Shown here piece after piece: positions 56,189 to 64,000 of a stretch of DNA of 64,000 nucleotides. The position numbers and the translations under genes are program-made. Positions within the stretch are counted from its first letter, which is position 1. Each line of letters opens with the position of its first letter. Origin of the DNA: C-114 sp963745405. Lineage in GTDB: Bacteria; Chloroflexota; Limnocylindria; Limnocylindrales; CSP1-4. The notes beneath the pieces are model-generated. The model was not told the DNA's origin, did not search any database, and was given only the letters and a program-made list of their open reading frames with translations. The DNA lies in the NCBI GenBank assembly GCA_963745405.1, contig CAVUWY010000002.1:1860001-1924000 (forward strand), given 5' to 3'.

Positions 56189-58549
56189 TCAGGCGATCGT
56201 CGTCTCGGTGAGATACCGGGTCCGCTCGACGAGATCGATGGTCGGCCCGTCGAGGGTGAGGGCGACGCTCAGCGGCAGGTCGGCCGAGGACGTCCCGGCC
56301 GACAGCGTGACCACGCCCGGCTCGACGATCCGGCGCCGGTCGGCGCCGACGTAGGCGAACTGCTCCGCGGAGAGTCGGAACTCGACCGTGCGACGTTCGC
56401 CCGGCTCGAGGCCGACCCGCTGGAAGCCACGCAGCTCGAGGACGGGACGGGCGACCGAAGCCTCCACGTCCCTGGCGTACAGCTGGACGACCGTGTCGCC
56501 GCGCCGCAGCCCGCTGTTCTCGACGTCGACCGACACGACGACCTCGCCGCCGCTGGTCGGGATCCGGACCCGGTCGAGGCGGAGGTCCGACACGGCGAAG
56601 GTGGTATACGAGCGGCCGAAGCCGAAGGGCCACAGCGGGGTCGTCGGGCCGTCGACGTAGGAGCCCTTGGGATTCGAGCGACCGCCCGTCGGATGGTGGC
56701 GGTACGAGACCGGTACCTGGCCGACGTTGCGGGGCACCGAGATCGGCAGGTGTCCGCCGGGATTCTCCACGCCGACGAGTACGTCGGCGATCGCCTCCGG
56801 GCCGGCTTCACCGGGCACCCAGGCGAGGAGGACGGCTGCGCAGTGCTCGGCGGCCCAGCCGATGGCGAGGGGGCGGCCGCTGACCACGACCAGCACGACC
56901 GGAGTCCCGGTCCCGACGACAGCCTCGAGGAGTTCCTCCTGGCGGCCGATGAAACCGAGGTCGCGCCGATCGCGGAACTCGCCGGTGGTGGCGTCGTCCG
57001 TTAGGCCCGACCGTTCACCGAGCACGACGATGGCGACCTCGGCATCGCGGGCGGCCGCGACGGCGGCGGCGAGCTCGTCGTCGGAGCCCTCGACGAGGCC
57101 GGTCCCGCGGGCGTGGGCCACGTCGGCCTCTTCCAGCCGCGCACGGATCGCGTCGAGGATCGTCTGCCGCCCGGCCAATTCGTCGGCCGGGACGATCTCC
57201 TCGGTCAGCGGGAAGCCGAACGCGTTGTCCTTGTCGCGCATCTCGCGGAGGGTCTCGATGTGGAGGAGGTGAGCATAGTCGCCGAGGAGGTCGCGGGCGC
57301 TGTCGGCGAGCGGCCCGATGACGGCGACCCGGGCCAGGCCCGGCCGCAGCGGCAGGATCCCGTCGTTCTCGACCAGGACCATCGATCGCCGCGCCAGGTC
57401 ACGGGCGATCCGTGCCTCGTCCGCGGCGAGGGCCGTCATCGACTGCGACGTCGGGCGCCCCACGAATGGGCGTTCGAACAGCCCGAGGCGGAACTTGAGA
57501 CGCAGTATCCGTCCGACGGCGGCATCGAGGATCGCCTCGTCGACCCGGCCCGCCGCGACGGCCTCGATGAGCGGCGATGCGTAGGCGACCGCGTTGGGAA
57601 GCTCGGAGTCGACGCCGGCTCGAAGCGCCATCCCCGCGGCCACGCCGAGGTCCGCCGTCAGGCGATGCTGCGTGGACAGCATCTGGATCCCGGTGTAGTC
57701 GGAGGCGACGACGCCGTCGAACCCCCAGCGGTCGCGGAGGATCGACGTGAACAGCTCATGCGAGGCGTGGCAGGGGACGCCGTCGACGTCGCAGTAGGCC
57801 GGCATGATGCTCGCGATGGCGGTCGTCCGGACGGCCACCTCGAAGGGGAAGAGCTGTTCATCGTGCATCTCGCGCGGACCGAGGTGGGCCGGCGCCTGGT
57901 TGAGCCCGCCTTCCGCGAGGCCGTGGCCGACCATGTGCTTGGCGGTCGCCACGACGCCGCTGCTCAGGTCGTCGCCCTGGAGCCCGCGGATGTAGGCGCA
58001 ACCCAGCTCGGCGGCGAGGTACGGATCCTCGCCGTACGTCTCCTCGACCCGTCCCCATCGCGGATCGCGGGTCACGTCCAGGACCGGCGACAGGCTGTGC
58101 CGGGCGCCCGTCGCCAGCATCCGCCGCCGGACGGTCGTGGCCATCTCCTCGACGAGCGGCGGGTCCCAGGCGGCCGCCGCCCCGATCGATTGCTGGAACG
58201 AGGGCGCGTCACGGGCGAGAAGGCCGTGGAGCGATTCTTCGTGGAGGAGGGCTGGGATACCGAGGCGGGTCTCCTCGAGGAGGAACCGCTGGATCTCGTC
58301 GGCGACGGCCGCGACCTCGTCGGCCACGAGGTTGGTGGCTCCGGCCAGGCGACTGATCTCGCCGATGCCGGCGCCGATGAGGGCCCGAGCCCGCCCACCC
58401 CCGACGTGGCCGCCGTCGAGGAGCTCGAAGGACCAGACGGAACCCAGCTGGGCGACCTTCTCCTCGACGGTCATCCGCCCGAGGAGGTCGGCCGTCCTGA
58501 CGTCGATCGGGAGGTCGGCGTCGCGGTAGATCGCCTGCGTCGTCGCCAT
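56189..58549 (-). CDS. GH3 beta-glucosidase/beta-xylosidase
   Basis: A 786-residue GH3 enzyme. The N-terminal TIM-barrel has HEESLHG, TRDPRWGRVEETYGEDP, ATAKHMVGHG and the nucleophile Asp284 in VVASDYTG. The alpha/beta sandwich (about 380-600) has VVVLGERSGLTDDATTGEF, and the C-terminal fibronectin-III-like domain carries FQRVGLEPGERRTVEF. There is no signal peptide, so it cleaves sugars imported by the adjacent ABC transporter. SD GGGAGG precedes ATG 58549 and lies within the 13-base gap after malG-like gene. Last gene of the operon. Confidence 0.93.
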   Translation of the reverse strand: MATTQAIYRDADLPIDVRTADLLGRMTVEEKVAQLGSVWSFELLDGGHVGGGRARALIGAGIGEISRLAGATNLVADEVAAVADEIQRFLLEETRLGIPALLHEESLHGLLARDAPSFQQSIGAAAAWDPPLVEEMATTVRRRMLATGARHSLSPVLDVTRDPRWGRVEETYGEDPYLAAELGCAYIRGLQGDDLSSGVVATAKHMVGHGLAEGGLNQAPAHLGPREMHDEQLFPFEVAVRTTAIASIMPAYCDVDGVPCHASHELFTSILRDRWGFDGVVASDYTGIQMLSTQHRLTADLGVAAGMALRAGVDSELPNAVAYASPLIEAVAAGRVDEAILDAAVGRILRLKFRLGLFERPFVGRPTSQSMTALAADEARIARDLARRSMVLVENDGILPLRPGLARVAVIGPLADSARDLLGDYAHLLHIETLREMRDKDNAFGFPLTEEIVPADELAGRQTILDAIRARLEEADVAHARGTGLVEGSDDELAAAVAAARDAEVAIVVLGERSGLTDDATTGEFRDRRDLGFIGRQEELLEAVVGTGTPVVLVVVSGRPLAIGWAAEHCAAVLLAWVPGEAGPEAIADVLVGVENPGGHLPISVPRNVGQVPVSYRHHPTGGRSNPKGSYVDGPTTPLWPFGFGRSYTTFAVSDLRLDRVRIPTSGGEVVVSVDVENSGLRRGDTVVQLYARDVEASVARPVLELRGFQRVGLEPGERRTVEFRLSAEQFAYVGADRRRIVEPGVVTLSAGTSSADLPLSVALTLDGPTIDLVERTRYLTETTIA

Positions 58550-58562
58550 CAGCGGCCTCCCA

Positions 58563-59459
58563 TCAGCCCTTCACCGCGCCGTTCGTCAGGCCGCCGACGA
58601 GCTGGCGCTCGGCGAAGAGATAGAAGATCAGGGCCGGGATGATCGAGACCGCGGTGAAGGCGAGGATCCGCGCCTGGTCCGACGAGTAGGCGGTCGAGAA
58701 GTTCATGACTCCCAGCGGCAGCGTCCATTGGTCCTCGTTGTTGAGGATCACGAGGGGCAGGATGAACGCGTTCCACGTTCCGACGACGGCCAGGACGCTG
58801 ACCGTGGCCAGGGCCGGCCGGGCCAGCGGCAGGAGGATCCGCCAGAAGAACCCGAACGAGCTGCAGCCGTCGATCCGGGCCGCGTCCTCGAGTTCGAGCG
58901 GGATGCCCCGGAAGAACGGACGGAGGATGACGATGGTGAGCGGCAGCGCGAAGGCGGCCTGGGGCAGCGCCACGCCGAGGAGGCTGCCCGACAGGCCGAC
59001 CTGGCGGATGAGGATGTAGAGGGGCAGGATCGCGACGGCCGTCGGGAACAGCAGGCCGAACGTGAACAGGAGGTAGATCGCCTCGCGACCGCGGAAGACC
59101 GTTCGGGCGAAGACGAACGCGGCGAGGGCGGCGAAGCCGACCGTCAGGCCCACCGCGACGACGGCAACGATCGTGCTGTTGAGGAACTCCTGCCAGAAGG
59201 TGCCGGCGTTCTCCCCGAACAGCACGTCCGTGTAGTTCGACACGACCCACGGGTCGGGCATGAGCGAGGTCGGGTCACCGACGAGCTGGCCGTTCGATTT
59301 GAAGCCGCCGAGGATGGCGAACACGATCGGGACGAGGACGAGGAACGCGACCAGGAGCAGGACCGCGAAGGCGATCGCCCCCGGGACGCCCCGGGACAGC
59401 CGGGCGGCCCACGAACGGCTCGCCGCCCTGGGAGCGGTGACGGCGGCGTCCACGCTCAT
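58563..59459 (-). CDS. carbohydrate ABC transporter permease (MalG-like)
   Basis: A 298-residue permease with six hydrophobic helices and the cytoplasmic EAA loop FRGIPLELEDAARIDGCSSFGFFWRILLPLARPALATV, which binds the ATPase. Second transmembrane subunit of the sugar importer. Start ATG 59459 lies 4 bases after the MalF-like stop. No ATPase gene is in the window, so a shared MsmK-type ATPase encoded elsewhere is implied. Confidence 0.95.
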   Translation of the reverse strand: MSVDAAVTAPRAASRSWAARLSRGVPGAIAFAVLLLVAFLVLVPIVFAILGGFKSNGQLVGDPTSLMPDPWVVSNYTDVLFGENAGTFWQEFLNSTIVAVVAVGLTVGFAALAAFVFARTVFRGREAIYLLFTFGLLFPTAVAILPLYILIRQVGLSGSLLGVALPQAAFALPLTIVILRPFFRGIPLELEDAARIDGCSSFGFFWRILLPLARPALATVSVLAVVGTWNAFILPLVILNNEDQWTLPLGVMNFSTAYSSDQARILAFTAVSIIPALIFYLFAERQLVGGLTNGAVKG

Positions 59460-59463
59460 GTCG

Positions 59464-60399
59464 TCACCCGCCGTACGCCGTCACGGCGCCTTCGATATCG
59501 CGTCGGAGGACGAAGCGCTGGTAGGCCAGGGCGATCACGAGGGCGACCAGGAACATGATCACGGCCAGCGCGCATCCATAGCCCATCAGCGTCTCCTTGA
59601 AGCCGGCTTCGAACATCGCGATGGCCATCGTGTTCGAGGCGTCGAGCGGACCGCCGCCGGTCATGACCCAGACCATGTCGAAGAGCTGGATCGCGCCGAT
59701 CATCGACAGGAAGACGCTCACACGGAGGGCGGGCCCGACGAGGGGCAGCGAGATATGACGGAACACCTGCCAGCGGGTGGCGCCGTCGACGACGGCCGCT
59801 TCCTCGATCTCGCGCGGGATCCCCTGCAGGCCGGCCAGCAGGATGATCATGTGGAACCCGAAGTACTTCCACGAGATGATGATGAACAGAGTGATCATCA
59901 CGAAGCTCGTGTCGCCCAGCCAGTCCTGGATGAGGAACCCGAGCCCGAGGTTCGTCAGGGCCTGGTCGACGAGGGCGCCCGGCTGGAGCATCAGGCTGAA
60001 GACGATGCCGGCCACGGCCTCGGACAGGACGTAGGGCACGAAGAAGATCAGGCGGAGGATCCCCCGACCGCGGAACCGGCGGTTCAGCAGGACGGCGAGG
60101 GCGAGGGCGAACGGGATCTGCAGGGCTAGCGACAGGACGATGACGAGAAAGTTGTTCGAGACCGCCGTCTGGAATGTCGGGTCGCTGAGGGCGGTCGCGT
60201 AATTCTTGAGGCCGACGAAGTTCGTGAGCGGCTGGATCCCGTTCCACTTGAACAGGCTGTAGTAGGCCGCCTGGACCACCGGGACCATGACGAAGACCGC
60301 GTAGAGGACGAGGGCGGGCAGCAGGAACAGGGCGATCGTGGTCCAGCGGGCGGACCGGCGGGGACGCCGGGCTCCTGAGGCGATCGGGGCTGCGGTCAT
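59464..60399 (-). CDS. carbohydrate ABC transporter permease (MalF-like)
   Basis: A 311-residue permease with six helices (IALFLLPALVLYAVFVMVPV to the C-terminal MFLVALVIALAYQRF) and the EAA loop GIPREIEEAAVVDGATRWQVFRHISLPLVGPALR. Start ATG 60399 has AGGAGAG 8 bases upstream; the frame back to 60849 lies inside the binding-protein gene and is not protein-like. It forms a heterodimer with the MalG-like protein. Confidence 0.95.
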   Translation of the reverse strand: MTAAPIASGARRPRRSARWTTIALFLLPALVLYAVFVMVPVVQAAYYSLFKWNGIQPLTNFVGLKNYATALSDPTFQTAVSNNFLVIVLSLALQIPFALALAVLLNRRFRGRGILRLIFFVPYVLSEAVAGIVFSLMLQPGALVDQALTNLGLGFLIQDWLGDTSFVMITLFIIISWKYFGFHMIILLAGLQGIPREIEEAAVVDGATRWQVFRHISLPLVGPALRVSVFLSMIGAIQLFDMVWVMTGGGPLDASNTMAIAMFEAGFKETLMGYGCALAVIMFLVALVIALAYQRFVLRRDIEGAVTAYGG

Positions 60400-60428
60400 G
60401 CGCCGTGCTCTCCTGCGCGCGGTGGAAT

Positions 60429-60458
60429 CGAGCGGGCCGGCTGGCGCCGGCCCGCTCG
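60429..60458 (-). terminator. strong hairpin between binding protein and MalF-like genes
   Basis: A perfect 13-base-pair stem (60429-60441 with 60446-60458) and a 4-base loop lies between the binding-protein stop (60491) and the MalF-like start (60399). Such hairpins often protect the binding-protein mRNA or partly terminate transcription, so that it is made in excess. It is not followed by a U-tract. Confidence 0.6.
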
Positions 60459-60490
60459 GTGTTCGCTCCCGAGGGTAGCTAAGCGAGTCG

Positions 60491-61825
60491 TCAGTGGCTC
60501 GCCGCCGCCGCGTCGGTGATGGCCTGACAGGTCTTGGCCGGGGTGGACGCGCCCTCGAAGAGGGCGATAGTGGCCTTGTTGATCGCCGTGCCCATGGCGG
60601 GCGAGGTCGCCTGGTCGAGGTACAGCTGGATGAACTTGGCCTTGGCCCGACCGGCGAGCACGAGCTGCAGGTTCGGGTCGGTGATGGTGCTCTCGGTGCC
60701 GGCGACGGTCGAGAGGCCCATGTTGTTCGAGTTGACGGCGTTGCCGCTGTCGGTGCTGCTGAGGAACTTGAGGAAGTCGATCGCTTCGGGTGGTGCGTTC
60801 TTGCTGACCGCGATGCCATTGCCGCCGCCCACGCCGTCGTTCGCGTCACCGGCGCCGCCGGTCACCGCCGGGAACGGGAACCAGCCGAGGTCGGTGCCGA
60901 GTCCCTGCTTGTTGGTGCTGTCCGCCTTCTGGGTGCCTGGCGCCCACTGGCCCATCAGCTCCATCGCCGCCTTGCCGTTGCCGACCGCGGCGGCCTCGTT
61001 GTCGTAGGTCGCGCTCTTGTAGCCCGGCTGATACGGATCGATCGCGTTCAGCTTGAGGACTTCGTCGCCGGCCTTTGTGCAGGCGTCGGTGTTCCAGTTG
61101 CCGCTCTGGACCATCTGCTGGAGGGCGTCACTGCCCCCGATGCGGAGGACGAGGTACGTCCACAGGTGCATGGACGGCCACATGTCCTTGCCGGCGATGG
61201 CAAGCGGAACGATCCCGGCCGACTTGAGTTTGGTGACGTCGGCGAGGTAGTCATCCCAGGTGGTCGGCGGCGCGCTGATGCCGGCCTGGGTGAAGAGGGC
61301 CTTGTTGTACCAGAAGCCGATCATCCCCATGTCCCATGGGATGCCGTACTGCTTGCCCTTGTACTGGTAGATGCTCATGGCGCCGGAGTTGACGGTGCTG
61401 CCCCACGACGACACCGCGGACGTGATGTCCTGGAGCGCGCCGGCATCGGCCTGCTGAGCCATCAAGCCGCCGCCCCACGACTGGAAGAGGTCCGGATACG
61501 AGTCGGGCGGAGTCGCCGCGAGCTTCGTCTTGAAGGCCTCATTCTCGAGCACGGTCACGTTGATCTTGACGTTCGGGTGCGCCTTCATGTAGGCGTCGGC
61601 GAACCCTTGGAAGATCGACTTGCCGGGGTCGTCCTTGTTGATGTGCCACCAGTTGATGGTTACCGGGGCGGCACTCGCCGGAGCCTCGCTCGCCGCGGCC
61701 TGGCTCGCCGCGGCCTGGCTGGCCGGTGCCTGGCTGCCCGGTGCCGTCGTGGCGCCGCTCGTACATGCTCCGACGAGCATGGCGACCGCGCCAAGTACCC
61801 CCAGCGACCTTCGTCGCGTCGTCAT
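60491..61825 (-). CDS. sugar ABC transporter substrate-binding lipoprotein
   Basis: A 444-residue lipoprotein. The signal MTTRRRSLGVLGAVAMLVGAC gives the lipid Cys at residue 21, followed by an Ala/Ser/Gln repeat linker (about 25 residues) and a family-1 solute-binding domain (INWWHINKDDPGKSIFQGF, YPDLFQSWGGGLMAQQADAGAL, YGIPWDMGMIGFWYNKALF). ATG 61825 has GGGAGG 7 bases upstream; ATG 61843 also has GGAGGAG and could be used. It captures an oligosaccharide for the downstream permeases, probably the substrate of the GH3 enzyme. Confidence 0.93.
   Translation of the reverse strand: MTTRRRSLGVLGAVAMLVGACTSGATTAPGSQAPASQAAASQAAASEAPASAAPVTINWWHINKDDPGKSIFQGFADAYMKAHPNVKINVTVLENEAFKTKLAATPPDSYPDLFQSWGGGLMAQQADAGALQDITSAVSSWGSTVNSGAMSIYQYKGKQYGIPWDMGMIGFWYNKALFTQAGISAPPTTWDDYLADVTKLKSAGIVPLAIAGKDMWPSMHLWTYLVLRIGGSDALQQMVQSGNWNTDACTKAGDEVLKLNAIDPYQPGYKSATYDNEAAAVGNGKAAMELMGQWAPGTQKADSTNKQGLGTDLGWFPFPAVTGGAGDANDGVGGGNGIAVSKNAPPEAIDFLKFLSSTDSGNAVNSNNMGLSTVAGTESTITDPNLQLVLAGRAKAKFIQLYLDQATSPAMGTAINKATIALFEGASTPAKTCQAITDAAAASH
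61689..61748 (-). repeat. 15-base tandem repeat in the binding-protein linker
   Basis: Two exact copies of a 15-base unit (61689-61703, 61704-61718) are followed by two decayed copies. They encode the SQAAA-type linker after the lipid anchor. Confidence 0.75.
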
Positions 61826-62056
61826 CGTCTGACCTCCCGTCATGCCCGACTCCTCCGTCTGCTGAGACTCATTCCCGTCACGGGCTCCTCCTCCTCGGTC
61901 TCCCCCTGGTCGTGTGCGGCGTCGCATCGATGAGCGGTCCCCGGAGCGGCGGACGACCCCGCCCCGCATGGCGAGGAGCGAGCCAGCGGGACGAGATCGT
62001 CGTCGCAGATGCCATTCCTCAGGACCGTCTGGCCGGTATCGACACCCGGGCGTGAG

Positions 62057-62067
62057 CGAAAGTTTCG
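62057..62067. promoter_or_regulatory. LacI-family operator candidate O2
   Basis: CGAAAGTTTCG, an 11-base perfect palindrome about a central G, identical to the core of O1. It lies 214 bases upstream of the ATG at 61843 (232 from the annotated start at 61825). Confidence 0.65.
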
Positions 62068-62154
62068 ACCGAATGGCCGGCTACTTTCGGCCGCACTGTA
62101 GGGTCCGCTGCCCGGCCCGTCAACCCTGTTTCGCAACCCGTTCGGCATGCACGT

Positions 62155-62173
62155 ATACCGAAAGTTTCGGTAT
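62155..62173. promoter_or_regulatory. LacI-family operator candidate O1
   Basis: ATACCGAAAGTTTCGGTAT, a perfect 19-base palindrome centred on G 62164, ending 9 bases before the LacI ATG. It sits over the ribosome binding region of lacI, consistent with autorepression. Centres of O1 and O2 are 102 bases apart. Confidence 0.75.
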
Positions 62174-62182
62174 GATCGAGCC

Positions 62183-63217
62183 ATGCACACCCGAACAGCG
62201 ACGAAGGCCGATGGCACGGGCCGGGCGACCCTCGCCCAGGTGGCAAAGCAGGCGGGCGTATCGGTTCCGACGGTCTCCAAGGTCATCAACGGCCGATCCG
62301 ATGTCTCGGCGGAGACGCGTCGCCGGGTGGAGGCGGTCATCGTCGAGCGGGGCTACGAGCGCTCGGATCGATCCACCCGCCGGGCCCAGCTGCTCGAGCT
62401 CATCTTCCACGAACTCGAGAGCGAGTGGGCGCTGGAGATCGTCATGGGAGTCGAGCAGGTCGCCCGCGAGAACCACCTCGCCGTCGTGATCACCGAGATG
62501 CACGGTCGGCGGACGCCCGGTCGGAGCTGGCTCGAGGGCGTCCTCAATCGCCGCCCGATGGGCCTGATCGCGGTGTTCTCCGACCTCAGCGACACGATGC
62601 GCGACCAGCTGCGGACGCGCGGCATCCCTTTCGTCGTGGTCGACCCGACGGGCGAGCCACTTCACGACACGCCGTCGGTCGGCGCGACCAACTGGAGCGG
62701 CGGACTCGCTGCGACCCGCCACCTCCTCGCCCTCGGCCATCGCCGGATCGGGGTGCTGACGGGGCCCCAGGAGATCCTCTGCAGTCGAGCCCGGCTGGAC
62801 GGCTACCGGGCCGCCATGGACGCGGCCGGCGTGGCCATCGATCCCGCCCTGGCGCGCTACGGCGACTTCCACGTCGGATCCGGGGTGGAGCACGGACGGG
62901 CGATGCTCCGCCTGCCCGACCCGCCCACGGCGATCTTCGCCGGCAACGACCTCATGGCCCTCGGCCTCTACCAGGCGGCCCGCGAGGCGCGGCTCCACAT
63001 CCCGGAGGACCTGAGCGTCGTCGGGTTCGATGACCTGCCGGTCGCCGGCTGGGTCAGCCCGCCGCTCACGACCGTCCGCCAGCCCCTCGCCCAGATGGCG
63101 GTCAGCGCGGCCCGGCTCGTCCTCGGCCTGGCGCGCGGCGACCAACCGGCCCAGACACGCATCGAACTCGCGACCGAGCTCGTGGTCCGCGACAGCACGG
63201 CGCCACCGCCGGCCTGA
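62183..63217 (+). CDS. LacI family transcriptional repressor
   Basis: A 344-residue regulator. The helix-turn-helix TLAQVAKQAGVSVPTVSKVING (about 16-37) is followed by a hinge region and a periplasmic-binding-type sensor domain (LLELIFHELESEWALEIVMG, GHRRIGVLTGPQEI, PTAIFAGNDLMALGLYQA, LSVVGFDDLPVAGWVSPPLTTVRQP). Start ATG 62183 is used; an in-frame ATG at 62147 would put O1 inside the coding region. It should repress the divergent binding-protein operon and itself until the imported sugar binds. Confidence 0.93.
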   Translation: MHTRTATKADGTGRATLAQVAKQAGVSVPTVSKVINGRSDVSAETRRRVEAVIVERGYERSDRSTRRAQLLELIFHELESEWALEIVMGVEQVARENHLAVVITEMHGRRTPGRSWLEGVLNRRPMGLIAVFSDLSDTMRDQLRTRGIPFVVVDPTGEPLHDTPSVGATNWSGGLAATRHLLALGHRRIGVLTGPQEILCSRARLDGYRAAMDAAGVAIDPALARYGDFHVGSGVEHGRAMLRLPDPPTAIFAGNDLMALGLYQAAREARLHIPEDLSVVGFDDLPVAGWVSPPLTTVRQPLAQMAVSAARLVLGLARGDQPAQTRIELATELVVRDSTAPPPA

Positions 63218-63263
63218 TCCTCCGAAGCCCTGGTCGCCGAGGAGGTAGGCGCGGTGACGGACC

Positions 63264-63677
63264 CTAGTTGAAGCTCATCGTCCCCGTGTCGCTCAGGGTG
63301 ATCTTGAGCGCGCCGCTGTCGATCGAGTAGCTGGCCGCCTTGCCGAGGCCAGCCAGGAAGACGCTCGCCAGCGAGTCGGGGGAGCACTGAGGGAGCGTCG
63401 TCGGCCCGAGGGTGATCGTCATGTTGGACGAGGACGTCGTGTACGTTCCACTCGCGTCGATGCAGTCGGCCTTGACCTTGATCGTTCCGTCGGTGTTGAA
63501 GGTCGCCGTGTAGTTCTGGGGGTTCGGCACGACGCCCGGCATCGGCGTCCCCGGCTCCGTGCCGGAACTCCACTGCCAGGCCTTGCCCGTAAGGCCGCCC
63601 CCGGAGCTCGAGCTGCAGGCGACGACGGCGAAAGCGACGGCGAGGACGAGCCCCGCGATGGCGAGAAGACGTTTCAT
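63264..63677 (-). CDS. META-domain lipoprotein
   Basis: A 137-residue lipoprotein. The signal LVLAVAFAVVAC places the lipid Cys at residue 21, then a short Ser/Gly linker and a META-type domain (LTGKAWQWSSG, YTATFNTDGTIKVKADCIDASGTYT, MTITLGPTTLPQC), with an internal Cys pair. META domains are found in HslJ-type heat- and stress-related proteins. ATG 63677 follows a GAGGGGG motif. Confidence 0.85.
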   Translation of the reverse strand: MKRLLAIAGLVLAVAFAVVACSSSSGGGLTGKAWQWSSGTEPGTPMPGVVPNPQNYTATFNTDGTIKVKADCIDASGTYTTSSSNMTITLGPTTLPQCSPDSLASVFLAGLGKAASYSIDSGALKITLSDTGTMSFN

Positions 63678-63805
63678 ATCGGATGTCCCCCTCAAGATCC
63701 CCGCCCGTGACAGCGCCCGCGAACGGGTCGGCTGCGCCGGGGCCGGGACATGGAACGGCGGCCGCCGGGCCCGGCATCGCCGGCCGACGACCGCCGCTGG
63801 TCTAC

Positions 63806-64000
63806 CTAGGAGATGACCTTGGCCTTCAGCGACTCGTACTCGGTGTCGGAGATCGCCCCGGCGTCCTTGAGCTGCTTGAGCTTGGTCAGTTCGTCGGCCG
63901 TCGAGACGCCGGCGACCGCCGTATTCGCGGCCTCGGCCTGGGCCATCATCTGGACGTCCTGGGCGGTGACCTTCGGCCGCATGACCATGTAGATCAGGGC
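63806..64000 (-). CDS. SHOCT-domain protein, C-terminal part (cut by window edge)
   Basis: At least 64 residues are visible and the frame stays open to the window end, so the start is outside. The C-terminal end ADELTKLKQLKDAGAISDTEYESLKAKVIS is the SHOCT motif, a short helical hairpin at the end of small bacterial membrane or secreted proteins. It may act in oligomerisation. Confidence 0.82.
   Translation of the reverse strand, partial: ALIYMVMRPKVTAQDVQMMAQAEAANTAVAGVSTADELTKLKQLKDAGAISDTEYESLKAKVIS

Larger units (their letters stand above)
61844..62182. promoter_or_regulatory. divergent intergenic region of the sugar-uptake operon and lacI-type gene
   Basis: No gene is visible in this 339-base region. 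It must hold the promoters of the binding-protein operon (leftward) and the LacI gene (rightward), and two palindromic operators that are listed separately. TTTCGG near 62085-62090 could be an extra half-site. Confidence 0.7.

Overview
The window is a very G+C-rich bacterial chromosome segment that is densely coding, with many GTG starts and many 4-base ATGA/GTGA gene overlaps. I see no tRNA, rRNA, CRISPR array, transposase or phage module. The gene families (DUF2252 pair, SHOCT and META-domain proteins, DUF11 surface protein with a Pro-Thr stalk, zinc-ribbon/cyclase/AAA signalling proteins, sugar ABC transporter with GH3, two-gene ABC-2 exporters) together suggest a soil or freshwater Chloroflexota, perhaps Limnocylindria-like, or a high-GC actinobacterium-like lineage. 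This assignment is inference from gene content, not from a marker gene.

Layout. 1-3.0 kb: an ABC-2 exporter cassette (permease cut by the window edge, ATPase, small PLDc_N membrane protein) and a nucleoside-hydrolase-like lipoprotein. 3.2-9.2 kb: a MarR regulator divergent from a small monooxygenase-like protein, then leftward genes for a membrane protein, a VOC protein and an S49 signal-peptide peptidase, and a methyltransferase/response regulator/histidine kinase run in which the regulator appears to start at CTG. 9.3-14.2 kb: a DoxX-Rieske fusion, a membrane-anchored beta-propeller, a truncated CBS gene and a second ABC-2 exporter. 14.4-20.4 kb: a flavodoxin, a large DUF11 surface protein whose Pro-Thr stalk and C-terminal anchor lie in a shifted frame, and a Ser/Ala-rich lipoprotein. 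20.5-28.7 kb: a UbiB-type kinase with extra membrane segments, a GAF-GGDEF diguanylate cyclase, a small four-helix membrane protein, a DUF2252 protein and a type I sulfatase.

28.9-46.5 kb is the signalling-rich centre. Three large proteins each couple a class III nucleotide cyclase domain to an AAA/STAND ATPase and a helical-repeat tail. They are interleaved with a KimA-like APC permease, a GAF protein, a DUF1801 protein, an SGNH hydrolase, a beta-propeller and membrane proteins. All leftward genes from 45.3 down to 33.4 kb are close-packed and could be one transcript. A small Cys-motif membrane protein and a LUD-domain protein are transcribed divergently from them.

46.5-64 kb: two lipoproteins, a GH63-like glucosidase followed after one base by a GH13 protein, an esterase gene broken by two compensating frameshifts, a second DUF2252 protein with a histone-H1-like tail, and a sugar-uptake operon (binding protein, two permeases, GH3 beta-glucosidase). 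That operon is divergent from a LacI repressor whose likely operators (core CGAAAGTTTCG) lie in the shared intergenic region. A META-domain lipoprotein and a partial SHOCT protein close the window. The carbohydrate genes, sulfatase and esterase suggest a heterotroph living on plant or microbial oligosaccharides.
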